NCBI GenBank assembly: GCA_030685235.1
Contig: MU839199.1
Coordinates: 7,325 to 71,324 of the forward strand
Direction of reading: 5' to 3'
From: Copromyces sp. CBS 386.78
Lineage: Eukaryota; Ascomycota; Sordariomycetes; Sordariales; Sordariaceae
Length of the DNA: 64,000 bases
The notes under the pieces were generated by a model. The model saw nothing but the letters and a program-made list of their open reading frames with translations. It had not been told where the DNA came from and ran no database searches. Within the stretch, counting starts at the first letter, position 1; each line of letters begins with the position of its first letter. The position numbers and the translations under genes are program-made. Below are positions 22,783 to 33,704 of this stretch, one piece after another.

Positions 22783-25244
22783 ATGAAGCTTTGGTCAGCA
22801 CGACCGCTTGCGGTCCTCGCATCACTCGCGACATTGGTCGCCCCCTCTTTCGCCCGCGATAGAGTCCTGCAGTCAAACTCGCTCGCCGCCTGTCAGGAAA
22901 ACTCGGGCTTCACGGCCAGTCTCTTCGATGTCGTCTTCTTCCCCGACAATGGAACCATCAACATCAACATGCTTGCCACCTCGTCGATCCAGGGCTACGT
23001 TGTTTTCGACATCCGCATTTTGGCCTACGGCTACCAAATCATGCACGAGGTTCTGGACCCGTGCAATCTCGGCGACGGAGCAGTGAGTCTGGCTGGTTTG
23101 TGTCCCATGAACGCGGGCAAGATGAGCAATCCCTTCAAATTGGATCTCGGCCCGGATGTCAAGGACAGAATTCCAGGAATCGCCTACACCTTCCCCGATT
23201 TGGATGCCACGGTTAAGGTCTTTGTCAACATGACGGATGGAGAGATGGCTGGCGAGACTGTTGCCTGTCTCGAGGCCAATGTCTCCAACGGCATGACGGG
23301 TAGGTTTTTAGGGTTGCCCCTGTTTTAGGCTTGTTGCTGACTCGGCCTTTGTAGTCGATCTGATCGGTGTCAAATGGGCCACCTGGGCTGTTGTCTTTTT
23401 GGGCATCATGTCCTCTGCCCTGCTATCGGGTCTCGGATACGCTAACGCTGCCTCCCACGTGGCTTCCAACACGCTGTCGCTGTATGGATACTTCCAGGCC
23501 CAGGCCATGATTGGTCTCTGTGGCGTTCATCTTCCTCCTGCTGTGCGATCTTGGACTCAGGATTTCGTATGGAGTATGGGTATCATCCGAGTCCAGTTCA
23601 TCCAGGATATCCTCACATGGTATCAACGGGCTACTGGTGGTACCGCGTCCACCGTGCTTAACTCGCTCGAGACCGTGTCCGTCCAGGTCGAGAAGGTGAA
23701 GCGCGCGCTACCGGCTGAATACGTCGATCCCGCCATCAACCTTTTCAAGCGAGCGACCGCCATGTTGCCTCGTGCCGCGGCCCATATCGGTGGCAGAATC
23801 GCAAAGCGTGCCAACATCCAGACCAGTTACGGCAGCTACATTGTCTACGGTATTCAGCGAGTTGCGTTCCGCGGTAACATCGAGTCAACCAACTTGTTTA
23901 TGACCAGTTTAACCTTCTTCTACATCTTTATGGTCTTCACTGCTATCCTGGTTATTCTGTTCAAGCTTGGACTGGAGCTCTTTGCCAAGATGGGTTGGGT
24001 CAAGGGCGATGCCTTCTCCGAGTTCCGTGCCGGTTGGATTACCTACCTTAAGGGTGAGTTTGCCTTTTACCATCCAAAGTTGATTTGGGTGTACTGACCA
24101 TTTTTTAGGTATCCTTTACAGAGTTGGACTTGTTGGGTTCCCGCAGGTCACGGTTATGTGCATGTGGGAGTTTACCCAAAAAGACTCTCCCGCGGAAATA
24201 GCCCTAGCCGTCTTCTTCTTCTTTGGTCTCCTGGCAACCCTTCTCTGGGCGGCCTGGAAGGTCAGCCGGATTGCTCGCCGCTCGATTGCCCTTCACAGGA
24301 ATCCCGCCTACATCTTGTTCTCGGACCCTCAGGCCTTGAACAAGTGGGGTTTCTTGTATGTGCAGTTCCGCGCTTCAGGCTACTACTACATCCTGCCTAT
24401 CCTCTTCTACATTGTCATCAAGGGCATGTTCATTGCCTTTGCTCAGGCCCATGGCACCCTCCAAGCTATCGCGCTTCTTATCATCGAGGCCGCGGCGCTC
24501 ATTACCGCCACTGTCATGCGCCCGTGGATGGACAAGAGCACCAACACGTTCAATATTCTCATTTGCGCCATGAATTTCCTCAACGCCATCCTCCTCTTCC
24601 TTCTGACGGACGTTTTCGACTTCCCGCCTTTGGTTATTGGTGTAGTGGGCTTGGTTCTCTGGATCGCCAACGCCATCGTGTGCTTGATCCTCCTTCTCAT
24701 GCTCATCATCACCACCGCCCTGACCCTGTTCCGCAACAACCCGGATACCCGCTACCAGTTCATGAACGACGACCGCACCTCTTTCATGAAGTCGAACCCG
24801 AAGCTGCACACTCAGTCGGAGCTCGAGGCTCTGGGTGTCACGGCGCGTGGCGAGAGCAAGCTTTATACCAAGTCCCCCTTGAGCTTCGAGGATGATGACT
24901 CGGAGGTATCGAATCCCAGCAACCCGCTGAACCGTCCGGGGACGGCCGATTCCAATACGGGCAACCCGCATTTCCACTCCAACAGGCATTCGGGGCGTTG
25001 GAGCAACGACCCGTCCCTGATGAAGGACGAGCCGTTTGTGAGGCACAGGCCGAGCGGAGGTATTAATACGCCGAGTCCAATGACGGATTCGGCATCGAGT
25101 CTGCCGGAAGAGCGAGCAATTTCAGAAGAGAAGCCGCATACTAGCAACGCAAAGTGAGTTTCCAATGAAATGGGTCCGAAACAAGCAGCAGTTGGCTAAC
25201 TATTGAGCGATAGTCCCTGGCAGCGCGGTGCTGGATATGAGTAG
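22783..25244 (+). CDS. TRP-like/FLC-family membrane protein with ML-like domain
   Basis: Fungal TRP-like membrane protein of the flavin-carrier (FLC)/Pkd2 family, whose members act in ER/plasma-membrane FAD or calcium homeostasis and wall integrity. Exons are 22783-23299, 23355-24053, 24109-25153 and 25214-25244, giving 763 aa. The ATG at 22783 starts a good signal peptide (hydrophobic LAVLASLATLVAPSFA). Then comes a Cys-containing luminal ML-like domain to about residue 173, and at least eight hydrophobic segments. A hydrophilic Ser/Pro-rich cytosolic tail includes RPGTADSNTG. A tiny last exon encodes the conserved-looking PWQRGAGYE end. All joins use GT..AG with frame continuity. The family is clear; the exact paralogue and substrate are not. 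Confidence 0.9.
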
Positions 25245-26574
25245 TAAAACATTAGAGCGATAAAACACCAGCGAAGGATTCACCAAACCTGATGCACAAG
25301 GTTCCCGGCGGAATCTATATACCCCATTTTGGCTACCTTGATCATCATCCCACCCCTTTTTTTTCTTGTACATTTCTTTCTAATGACGGTACCGTAATGT
25401 TTAGCCATGCCATGGTATGCTATGAGCTATTGTGCTATTGTTGCGTTACGGTCTCGAACACACACACATCTTTTTTATCTTTCTGGAATCATCTATTTAT
25501 CTCTAACAAGACACACACTCGTTTGGTGAAAATGGGAAATGGGATCTTGGCTGATTTTGGTGGCGACGGGAATGGATCGGTAGAGATGAAATCCATTGAT
25601 GTTAGCTGGTGTCATGGAAAGTTGCAAGGTTGAAGGTTGAGCGAAACCCTTTTCTAACTTGAACAGATACAGGTATGAGAATAGACAGGAACATGGAATG
25701 AAATAGATTTAAAATGCTTTGTTCCCCAAGTTTACAGGTTCTTGAAATGAGGTGAGGTCGTCGAGGTTGTGTACTGAGTAGGAACTCGAGGCAAACAAAC
25801 ATGCAGGCGACGGACGCCAGGGGCCAGCTCTTATCGCTCACCCGCTGTCTGGTTGTTTCTCTGGTGGCTGTGATGCACGGTAATTCAAACCTAGCTCGAA
25901 TTTGATTCGCTGTGGTTAAATATAACGAACAAAAACAGGATGAAACAGACATCAGCTGAAAGCCTGGAAAGATAGGCCGGGAATGCCCCACTTTTTTGGC
26001 GGTCCCAGTGTCCCACAGGGGCATTGGGGCGGTGCTCTCCGCTGGCCAAGGAACCGGAACACCAGTGACGAAGTGACGATCCCCCGGACTTGTGACGATA
26101 GGTCCAGACCGCTTGCCATCCAATCTGTTGCCTAAGGTATGCTATCTGGTTGTGACGAGGGAACGAGGGCGAACGAAAGCGCGCGTTTACGCCACTTGTT
26201 GTAGCACGCGGCTACCTGTTTCGCTACCTGTACCTATATTGCGTGGAGTGAATTGGAGCCCTCAGTCCAGGCCCAAGGCACAAGGTTAAACTTTATTTCA
26301 ACTGCCGATACCTACCGTCTTCACCTGGTTCCTTGTTTGACCTTTTATAATTAGTGTACCTGCCCTGATTCTACCAGCCACCTTGATAATATAACGACCT
26401 CGAGACTATACTTACCACTACGTATAGCTACAAATTACATCCAAACACCTACGATTACTACCCAACACCTCGATCATCTTTCCTACCAAGAACCATCACT
26501 TGCGCCTTGGAGTTTGACTTTCGTTGCTTCGAGACACCTAGACGAAAACCACCACCAACGCGCAACAACCAACG
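25245..26574. other. Intergenic region
   Basis: 3' flank of the FLC-type gene and promoter of the small gene at 26575. No gene seen; the minus-strand frame at 25602-26123 has no family resemblance. Confidence 0.5.
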
Positions 26575-26586
26575 ATGGAGCAGGTC

Positions 26587-26618
<32 letters not shown>

Positions 26619-27027
26619 GCTCCCAGCCGCGCCCGCTGCTGCTGTTATTTCTGAGCAACCCGTAAGTGGAAGTTCCAACCACCTCAGCCAACGTCTTCTG
26701 TTCCCAGTCCCAGTCCCCGCCATCGCCATCGCCATCAATTCAATCTCCCCTCGCCACTCCATTCGATCGATATTCAATCAAAGCTTCATGATCACCATGT
26801 CTTCTAGAAGAGTGAAAGTTATGCTAACAAGCCCCCCGCAGAAATCAAACCCAATGCTCCCAACCACCCAACGACCCACTGCCGCCAATAACCAGTTCGA
26901 GACCCTCGAAACCGAACATGAAGTGGACGACGAGCAGAACATCATGGGCCTCCGAGGCGGCTGGATAACCCTCGGCAAACACTTCAACTGCTGCGGCCTC
27001 AACTGCGGGTTTAGCAAGACCTTTTAG
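26575..27027 (+). CDS. Small Asn-run/Cys-containing protein, one intron
   Basis: Exons are 26575-26661 and 26842-27027 with a 180-nt intron (donor GTAAGT, branch GCTAAC, acceptor CGCAG), giving 90 aa. The N-terminus has a run of ten Asn encoded by AAC repeats, then an Ala/Pro stretch. The second exon is acidic (EVDDEQN), then IMGLRGGWITLGKHFNCC and a GLNCGF segment before the TAG stop. There is no signal peptide or known domain; I do not recognise it. Oddly, the same frame stays open for another 90 codons after the stop (27028-27300), with a repeated AAGKLK motif and a second Cys cluster. The true protein may therefore be longer by readthrough, alternative splicing, or in other strains. Confidence 0.65.
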
Positions 27028-27300
27028 AAGAGAGATTATCGCACGAGCACGAGCAGCAGCGTCAAGTCCGCGGCAGGTAAGCTGAAGGCCGCCGCAGGCA
27101 AGCTGAAGGGCAAGTTGAAGACCTCGGAGCCGGAGGTCATATGCTGGCGGCCTGGTCCAGCATTGTGTTGCTGTGGTGAAGGATGCGAAAGAGGAGATTG
27201 GAAGGGAGACTGGAAGTGGGATGCGGGGATGGTTGCGACGCCTAGGGCTGGGGCTGGTGGGGTGTATGCCTCGCGAGGGGATATGGGTGGTCTGATCTGA

Positions 27301-27921
27301 GTCTTGGGACGAGGAATTGCGGGCGGCACTCCGACAAGACTTTTAAGTACTCCCAGGGCGACGGGAGGGAGGATGCGGAATGGAATGGAGGATGGAAGGG
27401 AAGGAAGGAAAAGAAGGGCGACGGGAACGATGGGTCAGATGAAGTGGGCGGAAAGAGATGCGCTCGCCCGGTGGTGGGGTTTTAATGACTGGACGACGGG
27501 AACGATATGCGATGATGGATTGATTGGGAGGACCACAACGAAGGAACGGAAGGGAAAGGATATGATGGATACTTTTTTTTTTGCCCCATGGCGTGGTTCC
27601 GCGATGGATTTTCGTTTTCGTTTTCGTTTTCCATCTTTTATGCGGCGCTTTCTTTCTGGATCCATCGTTGGACCGATGGACGACAGACAGATGACGGAAG
27701 TCGATATGATATGATATACCTTAGGATTGATTGATGAATGACGAATTTTTAAATGATTGCTCACATAGTGTCAAGGCAACTGAAAGCTGTTTGGTCAAAG
27801 GGCTGTCTGTGCTTGGTCGCCTGGTGGCTCGAGATGGATGAGATACTGACATACTTCCTTCACTCCGTCACTATCACAGATAGTCTGTCTCATCGACCAC
27901 GATCCGACTCGACGATAACAT
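27301..27921. other. Intergenic stretch
   Basis: No gene seen. Short GATATGATAT and TTTTCG repeats occur. Confidence 0.5.
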
Positions 27922-28182
27922 TCTCATCAACAGCAACAAGGCCCTCAGCCGCCTTTCCCTTTGCATACCCGTTCTTCCACACAGTCTCCTAGGAATAGTG
28001 TCGAACCATCATACTCGAATCCGGACGTACCTGTCGACGGTAAGTTTTCCGCATCGTCACATTCCAGTTGTTATTGCTAACTACCTCTAGACCTTGAGGA
28101 CATCAACACCAGAAAGTATTGTGAAAATGTGAAGCCTGATCGTCCTTTCAATGAAGACCATCGAGTGATGCAGTGTAACTAA
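27922..28182 (+). pseudogene. Possible gene remnant with one well-formed intron
   Basis: A 51-nt intron at 28040-28090 has near-perfect local consensus (donor GTAAGT, branch GCTAAC, acceptor TCTAG). Joining its sides leaves an open frame with SVEPSYSNPDVPVDDLED on both sides of the junction and ends RVMQCN-stop at 28182. Upstream the frame stops near 27920 with no ATG and no good donor further left. An alternative second intron (28116-28202) would join instead to a Cys-rich frame ending at 28392. Either way no complete gene is visible, so I treat it as a candidate remnant or misread orphan gene. Confidence 0.3.
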
Positions 28183-28812
28183 CATGAACCAACCTCCGAT
28201 AGGGACATCGAGACCTCGGACTCTCGTACTTGCAGTGTCTGTCTGGTCTTCCTACCAGAAAAGAGTGACGCCTTCCTTTGCTGCAGGCCGGACTTAGGTG
28301 CCAATTGCGAGCCATCAATAGAGCGAACTGGTTTCCTGTTCTTCGGCTTTCTTATAAGGACCGCTTGCGATCGTAATGAGAATTGCCAATAGTGTGCAGT
28401 GGCCTGCTCAACCTTCCATGGCAAACTACCTACTAGATGCCCATATTCCGACATCTCACCGTGACGGCCATTGCTATTATCTACGTCTCTCACCTCCTGC
28501 TCGTCTCTACGACCAGCACAAAAACCAGACCACCCCTCATGGATCCCTATACACTAATAACCGACGGCTGCCCGGGATTTTACCCCAGTAGTCTAATCAA
28601 CGGCGACCTCATCCCCGCCTTTCCCTCGAACTTTTTACTCGAGGGACGCTTCGCCAGCGACATACCGCCCGTTTATGGTAGTCTGCATGTATCCATCCCT
28701 CTCAGAGCAACCACCAGTCCTCCCTGCTCTTCAGTCTGCAAAAGTCACATCGTACATTATTTCGTTGATTTCCTACTTTACCAGCTGCCCTCGTCAATCA
28801 ATATCCTTCACG

Positions 28813-30118
28813 TTATTCCTCCTCGGAAGGTATACTAGACATGATGGGAACTTCGTGCTGATGGTTAATATCCTCCTTCGTCCCATTCTCCCTGGCTCTC
28901 TTCTTCTGTACTTTTTGCCCTTGGACCGCCTCCTCCTGCTCCTCAGACAGCTCTGGGCTCTGCTCGTACTCATCGCTTCTCCCTTGTTGAGCCTGGTCAC
29001 TGTTGGCAAGAGTCGTCTGGGTCTGGGATGAAACGCACGAAATAGAAGGTTCTCCAGCTCCGTAATCTGGAGGGATTGCCGTGCCGGGGGGATGCTTTCC
29101 GCCGCCGGTGGTGGGGTGATGGTCCGTTGGTAGCGATGCTGGTAGGTTTCCGTCATCGTCGTTGTCGTTGTCGACGTCGTCCTTCTCTTGATCCCTTTTA
29201 TCGTCTTCATTATCATCATGTTCTTCATGAAGTTCATGATTTTCCTGATGATCATCTTCATCATCAACTTCTTCCTCCTCTTTCCCCTCTTCTTTCCCTT
29301 CCTCGCCGTTCTCCTCTTCCCTATCACCTCCCTCATCAACTACCTCCCCATACGCCACATACCTCCTAAACACCTTCTCCAAGTTCTCCACCCTCTTATT
29401 CATGTCCTCCACCGTCTTGTTCATATCCTCCTCATGCTCCTTCAACTGCCGCTTCATCATCAAATCCTTTCTATGCAGTTCCCTCTCCAACTTGCCCACC
29501 CTACCGTCCATCTCCTTCTTATATTGTCTGAAATGATTACTCAAAAGCTGCACCTTGAAATGCAGTTTCCCCTCCAAGTCGAGTTCTCCGCCGTTGTCGT
29601 TGTTGGACAAATCTTGTTCGCTTGCCACTATGTCGCTTTGGCTTTTATTCGCATCCTGAGCATCCTCCCTCTCAATGCTCATGCTCTGCAGAGCCACTGG
29701 CATCGTCGAGGCGGGACTGCTGCTCTGTAAAGGCAGCGGCATCGATGCAGGACTCAGCGTCCTCACTCTCTTTGCCTTTCTTTTTTTTCGGTTGGACTTG
29801 TTGTTGTTGTTGTTGTCGGCTTTCATCTTCCACTTCTCACCCGCTTGCTGCAGCCGACTTGTCCTGCTGCTGCTGCTGCTGCTTCCTCCTCGCCCTTGGG
29901 CAGCTTCGTCCCTGCTGGCCTCTTCCGACCGCCGCTGCTGGATGCTGTCTAGTGATTCAAGGGTTTCTAGCGAAACGTTTGGGTCGGAACCGGAACCGGA
30001 ACTTCCCGACCCTCCGCTCGAAGAAGCAGGACCCGAGTCACTGGTGTGTTTTCGTTTTCTCCTTTTGTCGTCTCGCTCATCTCTATCCTTGCCTGTGTTG
30101 TCCTTATCCTCGTCGCCC

Positions 30119-30200
<82 letters not shown>

Positions 30201-30756
30201 CCCTTGCATCGTCCTCCTCCTCCTTTTTCCCATCTCCTTCTCCTTCATCTTCTTGCTCATCTTCATGTTCTTCTCCGCCGCCATCCTGCCCTTTCCCATG
30301 CCCATCTTCCCCATTACAAACCTCCTCCTGGCCCCCCCCCTCTCCACCATTTTCTCTAACCCCCTTCCCCTCCTCCTTCCTAACCTCCTCCCCATCGCTA
30401 CCCGGTGGTCCCCTTGACTCCACACTATCCTCTTCTCCCTCCCCTTTGAACAACTCCATTTCCCTCCTCTCCCTCCTCTTTCCTGCCCAAATACTCAACA
30501 ACTTGATCTTTTCCCTCTCCACCTTCATCTTCCCGTCAATCGCCACCAACGTCTCATTCAACTCCTCGTAACCTTCCCGCATTCGCTCCACTCTTCCGTT
30601 CACCCGGTAGAGCTCTCTTTTCAGCTTCTTGAGTTTCCTTTCGGACGAGCCCAAAATAGATTCAAAGTCGAGCCGGTCTTCGGGTTCCATGTCGCTGGAC
30701 AGTTCGGATCGGAGGGAGGAGAGATGGGAGGATGACTTTAAGAGGTATATGTCCAT
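28813..30756 (-). CDS. Coiled-coil, poly-Q, highly charged hypothetical protein
   Basis: A single-exon 647-aa frame from ATG at 30756. The N-terminal 100 residues are predicted coiled coil (LDFESILGSSERKLKKLK, then heptad-like Glu/Lys segments). An acidic Gly/Glu/Asp stretch and about 27 Gln encoded by CAA repeats follow. Next is a basic segment with KRRKRKH and NRKKRKAKR, which look like nuclear localisation signals. A second coiled coil (about 390-470) is built around HFKVQLLSNHFRQYKKE, then come Glu/Asp-rich runs and a charged tail ending SIPSEEE. No catalytic domain is seen. Overall it looks like a nuclear scaffold or regulatory protein, but the function is unknown. The polyQ tract is a pure repeat and probably varies between strains. 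Confidence 0.7.
30119..30199. repeat. (TTG)n microsatellite encoding poly-Q on the minus strand
   Basis: About 27 uninterrupted TTG units (CAA on the coding strand) inside the coiled-coil gene. The same trinucleotide expands again in non-coding DNA at 47599-47694. Confidence 0.95.
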
Positions 30757-31433
30757 GTTTTTTCAAGTGGGGATTCGCGGGTTGGCGAGTAGTGATTGGA
30801 GATAGTGTGTGAGGCCAGTGAGGCTGGGAAGAGAAGAAGTGGGCTGTCATGGTTGGGTTGAGAGCGCCTCGTTATATTGTTGTCAACGACGGACTGGATG
30901 ATTGATCTAGTAGGCGATGGGATCTTGGATCCACTCAAAAGAAGACAATGACTGAAGGAAGGTCTGAAGCATATAATCAAGTCAATGGCTTTGGGTGCAT
31001 TGTATATTGACATTTACCATATGCATAAGGCGAACTAAACATACAAGACGGTGACAAAAATAGGTTGTGGTATAGGGTTCAAAATGAAGAAGAAAGCTTG
31101 CTTTTTCCCCGTCACAACGACGCAACCAGACGGAAGAAACAAACCAGCCAAAAAAGAAGTGGTTGTCCGTGTTGAACATGTAACAACAACAAGAGGAAAG
31201 AAACAACAACCCGCCAAAATCAATCCAAAAAAAACTCCTAAAGACTCCGCTAATGGATGATGTGATAATCCCTTAATGAACCCCGCCAAAAATAAACAGA
31301 CGACAACGACGCATGCATGGCCGACCTTTTCAAGGTTTGCGGCTCTTTGTGCAAAAATCCACTTTTAGCTTTCTTCAACATACAACCCCCACATTAAGAT
31401 CCTCCCAAGATGGCATGTCAGTGGGCGGCAGAT
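30757..31433. other. Intergenic region
   Basis: Promoter of the poly-Q gene on the left and 3' flank of isu1 on the right. No gene seen. Confidence 0.6.
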
Positions 31434-32643
31434 TTAGGCGGAAGCAGAGACCTGGGCGGTCTCGAACTTGGCGCCGGTGCCAGCGAGGTTGGTGGGCGCA
31501 GCCTGGGGGTTCTTGGTGCGGTAGTCCTTGATGGCGGCCTTGATGGCATCCTCAGCAAGCATGCTGCAGTGCAACTTGACAGGGGGGAGGCACTATGGGT
31601 GAAGGGTGACACGGTTAGTTCAGAGTGCATGGGAGCATGGGAGCATGGTACAGAGAGCAGGTCTAAACTGGACTGGAGGACTTACGAGTTCCTTGGCAAT
31701 CTCCGTGTTCTTAACCTTGGCGGCTTGATCGAGGGTCATGCCGCGGACGAGCTCGGTGACATAGCTGGAAGAGGCGCTGTACGGAGTTAGCAAGCTGAAC
31801 CCGGGACGATATGGTGACACTGAAGCCTTGGGAAGCCAATGGTCGAGTTGTTGTCGTTGTTATGAATGCAATCGTGGGTAGTGGATCCCATATGTTGATA
31901 TCGACATGAAGCGCGGGGAAATTGTTCCTGTCGGTTGGCCAAGGCGTTGAGAGAGGCACGGAGAAGATGCCGCTTATTCGTGCGGGCACCCAAGCAGCGC
32001 TGATGCTCAAGTTGGTGTACCCGCTCGGAGGGTTTCGACTGTCCAATGTCGCGTCTCCCTGCGTATCCGGAACCAAGATATCGTAGTCTAGCATATTCAT
32101 CGTTCAAATTGCTTCGTTGTCGCTTGGCATTTTATATGACCGTTGTCTGGTATCGATATCGTATCGTCGATGTCGCCCGGACATTTTTTTCATGGCTCCC
32201 ATGGCTTCCGAGGCTTCTGTGTATATCAGTAGATAGAGATGATACTCACATGGCGGAGCCGCAGCCGAAAGTCTTGAACTTGACATCGCTGATGACACCA
32301 GTATCGGGGTCGACCTTGATGTGAAGACGCATGACATCACCGCAGGCGGGGGCACCGACGAGGCCTTCGCCGACAGACTTGTCCTTCTTGTCGAGGGTAC
32401 CGACGTTGCGAGGGCGCGAGTAGTCTGATATGAGGACATGTTAGCATCTGCCATATCGAAGGGAAACAGGCGCGAATGAAAGCCGAGATGGGAGCACTCA
32501 CGGTCAAGGACCTTCTCGTGGTAGGATCTCCTGGCAGCGACGGCGACGGCGGGCGCAATCTGGCGCGCGGCCGGGACGACGGTAGGGCGGACGGCGTTGG
32601 CGAGGACGCGGCCGGAAAGAACACGAACGGATCTGGAAAACAT
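31434..32643 (-). CDS. isu1: Mitochondrial Fe-S cluster scaffold ISU1/ISCU
   Basis: Scaffold on which the Nfs1 desulfurase complex builds [2Fe-2S] clusters in the mitochondrial matrix, handed on by Ssq1/Jac1-type chaperones. Exons are 32643-32502, 32424-32250, 31776-31686 and 31592-31434, giving 188 aa. A basic, Ser/Ala/Arg-rich N-terminus (about 35 residues, ending near RRSYHEK) is a mitochondrial presequence. Conserved features: HYSRPRNVGTLDK, the first cluster Cys in APACGDVM, the second in FGCGSAIASSS, the LPPVK chaperone-binding motif, and the third Cys in KLHCSMLAEDAIKAAIKDY. Intron 2 is unusually long (473 nt); the others are 77 and 93 nt. It is divergently transcribed from the deubiquitinase at 33705. 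Confidence 0.96.
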
Positions 32644-33704
32644 GGTTGCGGATGTGTTGATTGTGATGTTTTGTTGATATCGGTTTGTTTTGTTTCGATT
32701 TCGTAGGATATCGATTCGAGGAAGTTCTGGTGGTGATGGCAAAGTGGAAGTGAGTGGCTGAGATAAAGAGGTTGGCGGACTTGGTTAAAAGTTCCCGGCT
32801 GGGATTTGCGGGATTGCGGCACTTGGTCACCAAAAGTTGATGATGACAAGGGGGCGACTTGCCGCACTTGGGACATAAAAAGAGGGGTTGGTCAAAGCTT
32901 TCGCTAACAAAAGCGGGGCTTCAAGTACGCTTCACGGGACAGGTTCGTGTTAAGTCATTGACGAAACGCGCTGTCACTGACAAGGGAGCGTCATTCCGAC
33001 GTCGGCCTAGTCGGTTGGATAAAGAGCGCCAAGAAAGGCTTGGGCTTCACAACCTAGTGGAATGCCGCGGAGATAAGATGATCAGATTACGGAACACCGA
33101 ATCCACGTCTCGCGATTTGGCCATTCTCTCTGAATTCTGGAAGATCGATGACAAATGAAAATACTGAATCACGAACTCCTAACATCGTCTTCTTGTTTTC
33201 GGTCTCTTTCTTTGCCTCAAGATCTCAAAGCTCTCCGTAGTTTTGACGGCAAACTGGAAAAGGACCCTTCCTAACAAGCCCTATCTGTCTTGCCGCTGTA
33301 TAACGTGCTACAATGTTAAGAGCAGCATAGCAAATCGTCCACTACCGATAGCGCAAACCGCGATCCCTGCTCAACCTTCCAGGAAACAGCGGGGTACCAA
33401 GTGGAAATGGAAGGCGCGTAGGGCGACAGAGCGTGGGAGGCCACTGCACGAGCCACTGAAGCGCGGTTGCCGGTTGCCGGTTGCCTGGGGGTGGTTGCTG
33501 TGCCTGCCCGAGGTGGTGCCGCGTAAAGTGTTACCCCACTGCATCATACCTCAGCTACAGCTTTCCTCCTTCACGCTTCTTCCATCATCTCTTCTATAGC
33601 TCATCCCACAATTCGATTGCCCTCTTACACTACACAAGACGCGGAGCATTCAGACGACATAACTTTGTTGTTTTTCTTCCAATACTATCGCGAAACCACC
33701 CAAC
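32644..33704. promoter_or_regulatory. Shared divergent promoter region, isu1 / ubp14
   Basis: A 1,061-nt gap separates two head-to-head start codons, so it must hold both promoters. It contains a small tandem repeat (GGTTGCC units near 33466-33486). No specific factor site is asserted. Confidence 0.5.

Noticed and set aside
28437..28838. 133-codon plus frame with a hydrophobic N-terminus
   Set aside because: It overlaps the 3' end of the poly-Q gene, its N-terminal context is weak, and nothing matches a known secreted family.
29188..30571. Long plus-strand frames rich in Leu, Val and Cys
   Set aside because: They are reverse-strand shadows of the CAA/GAA-rich coiled-coil gene.
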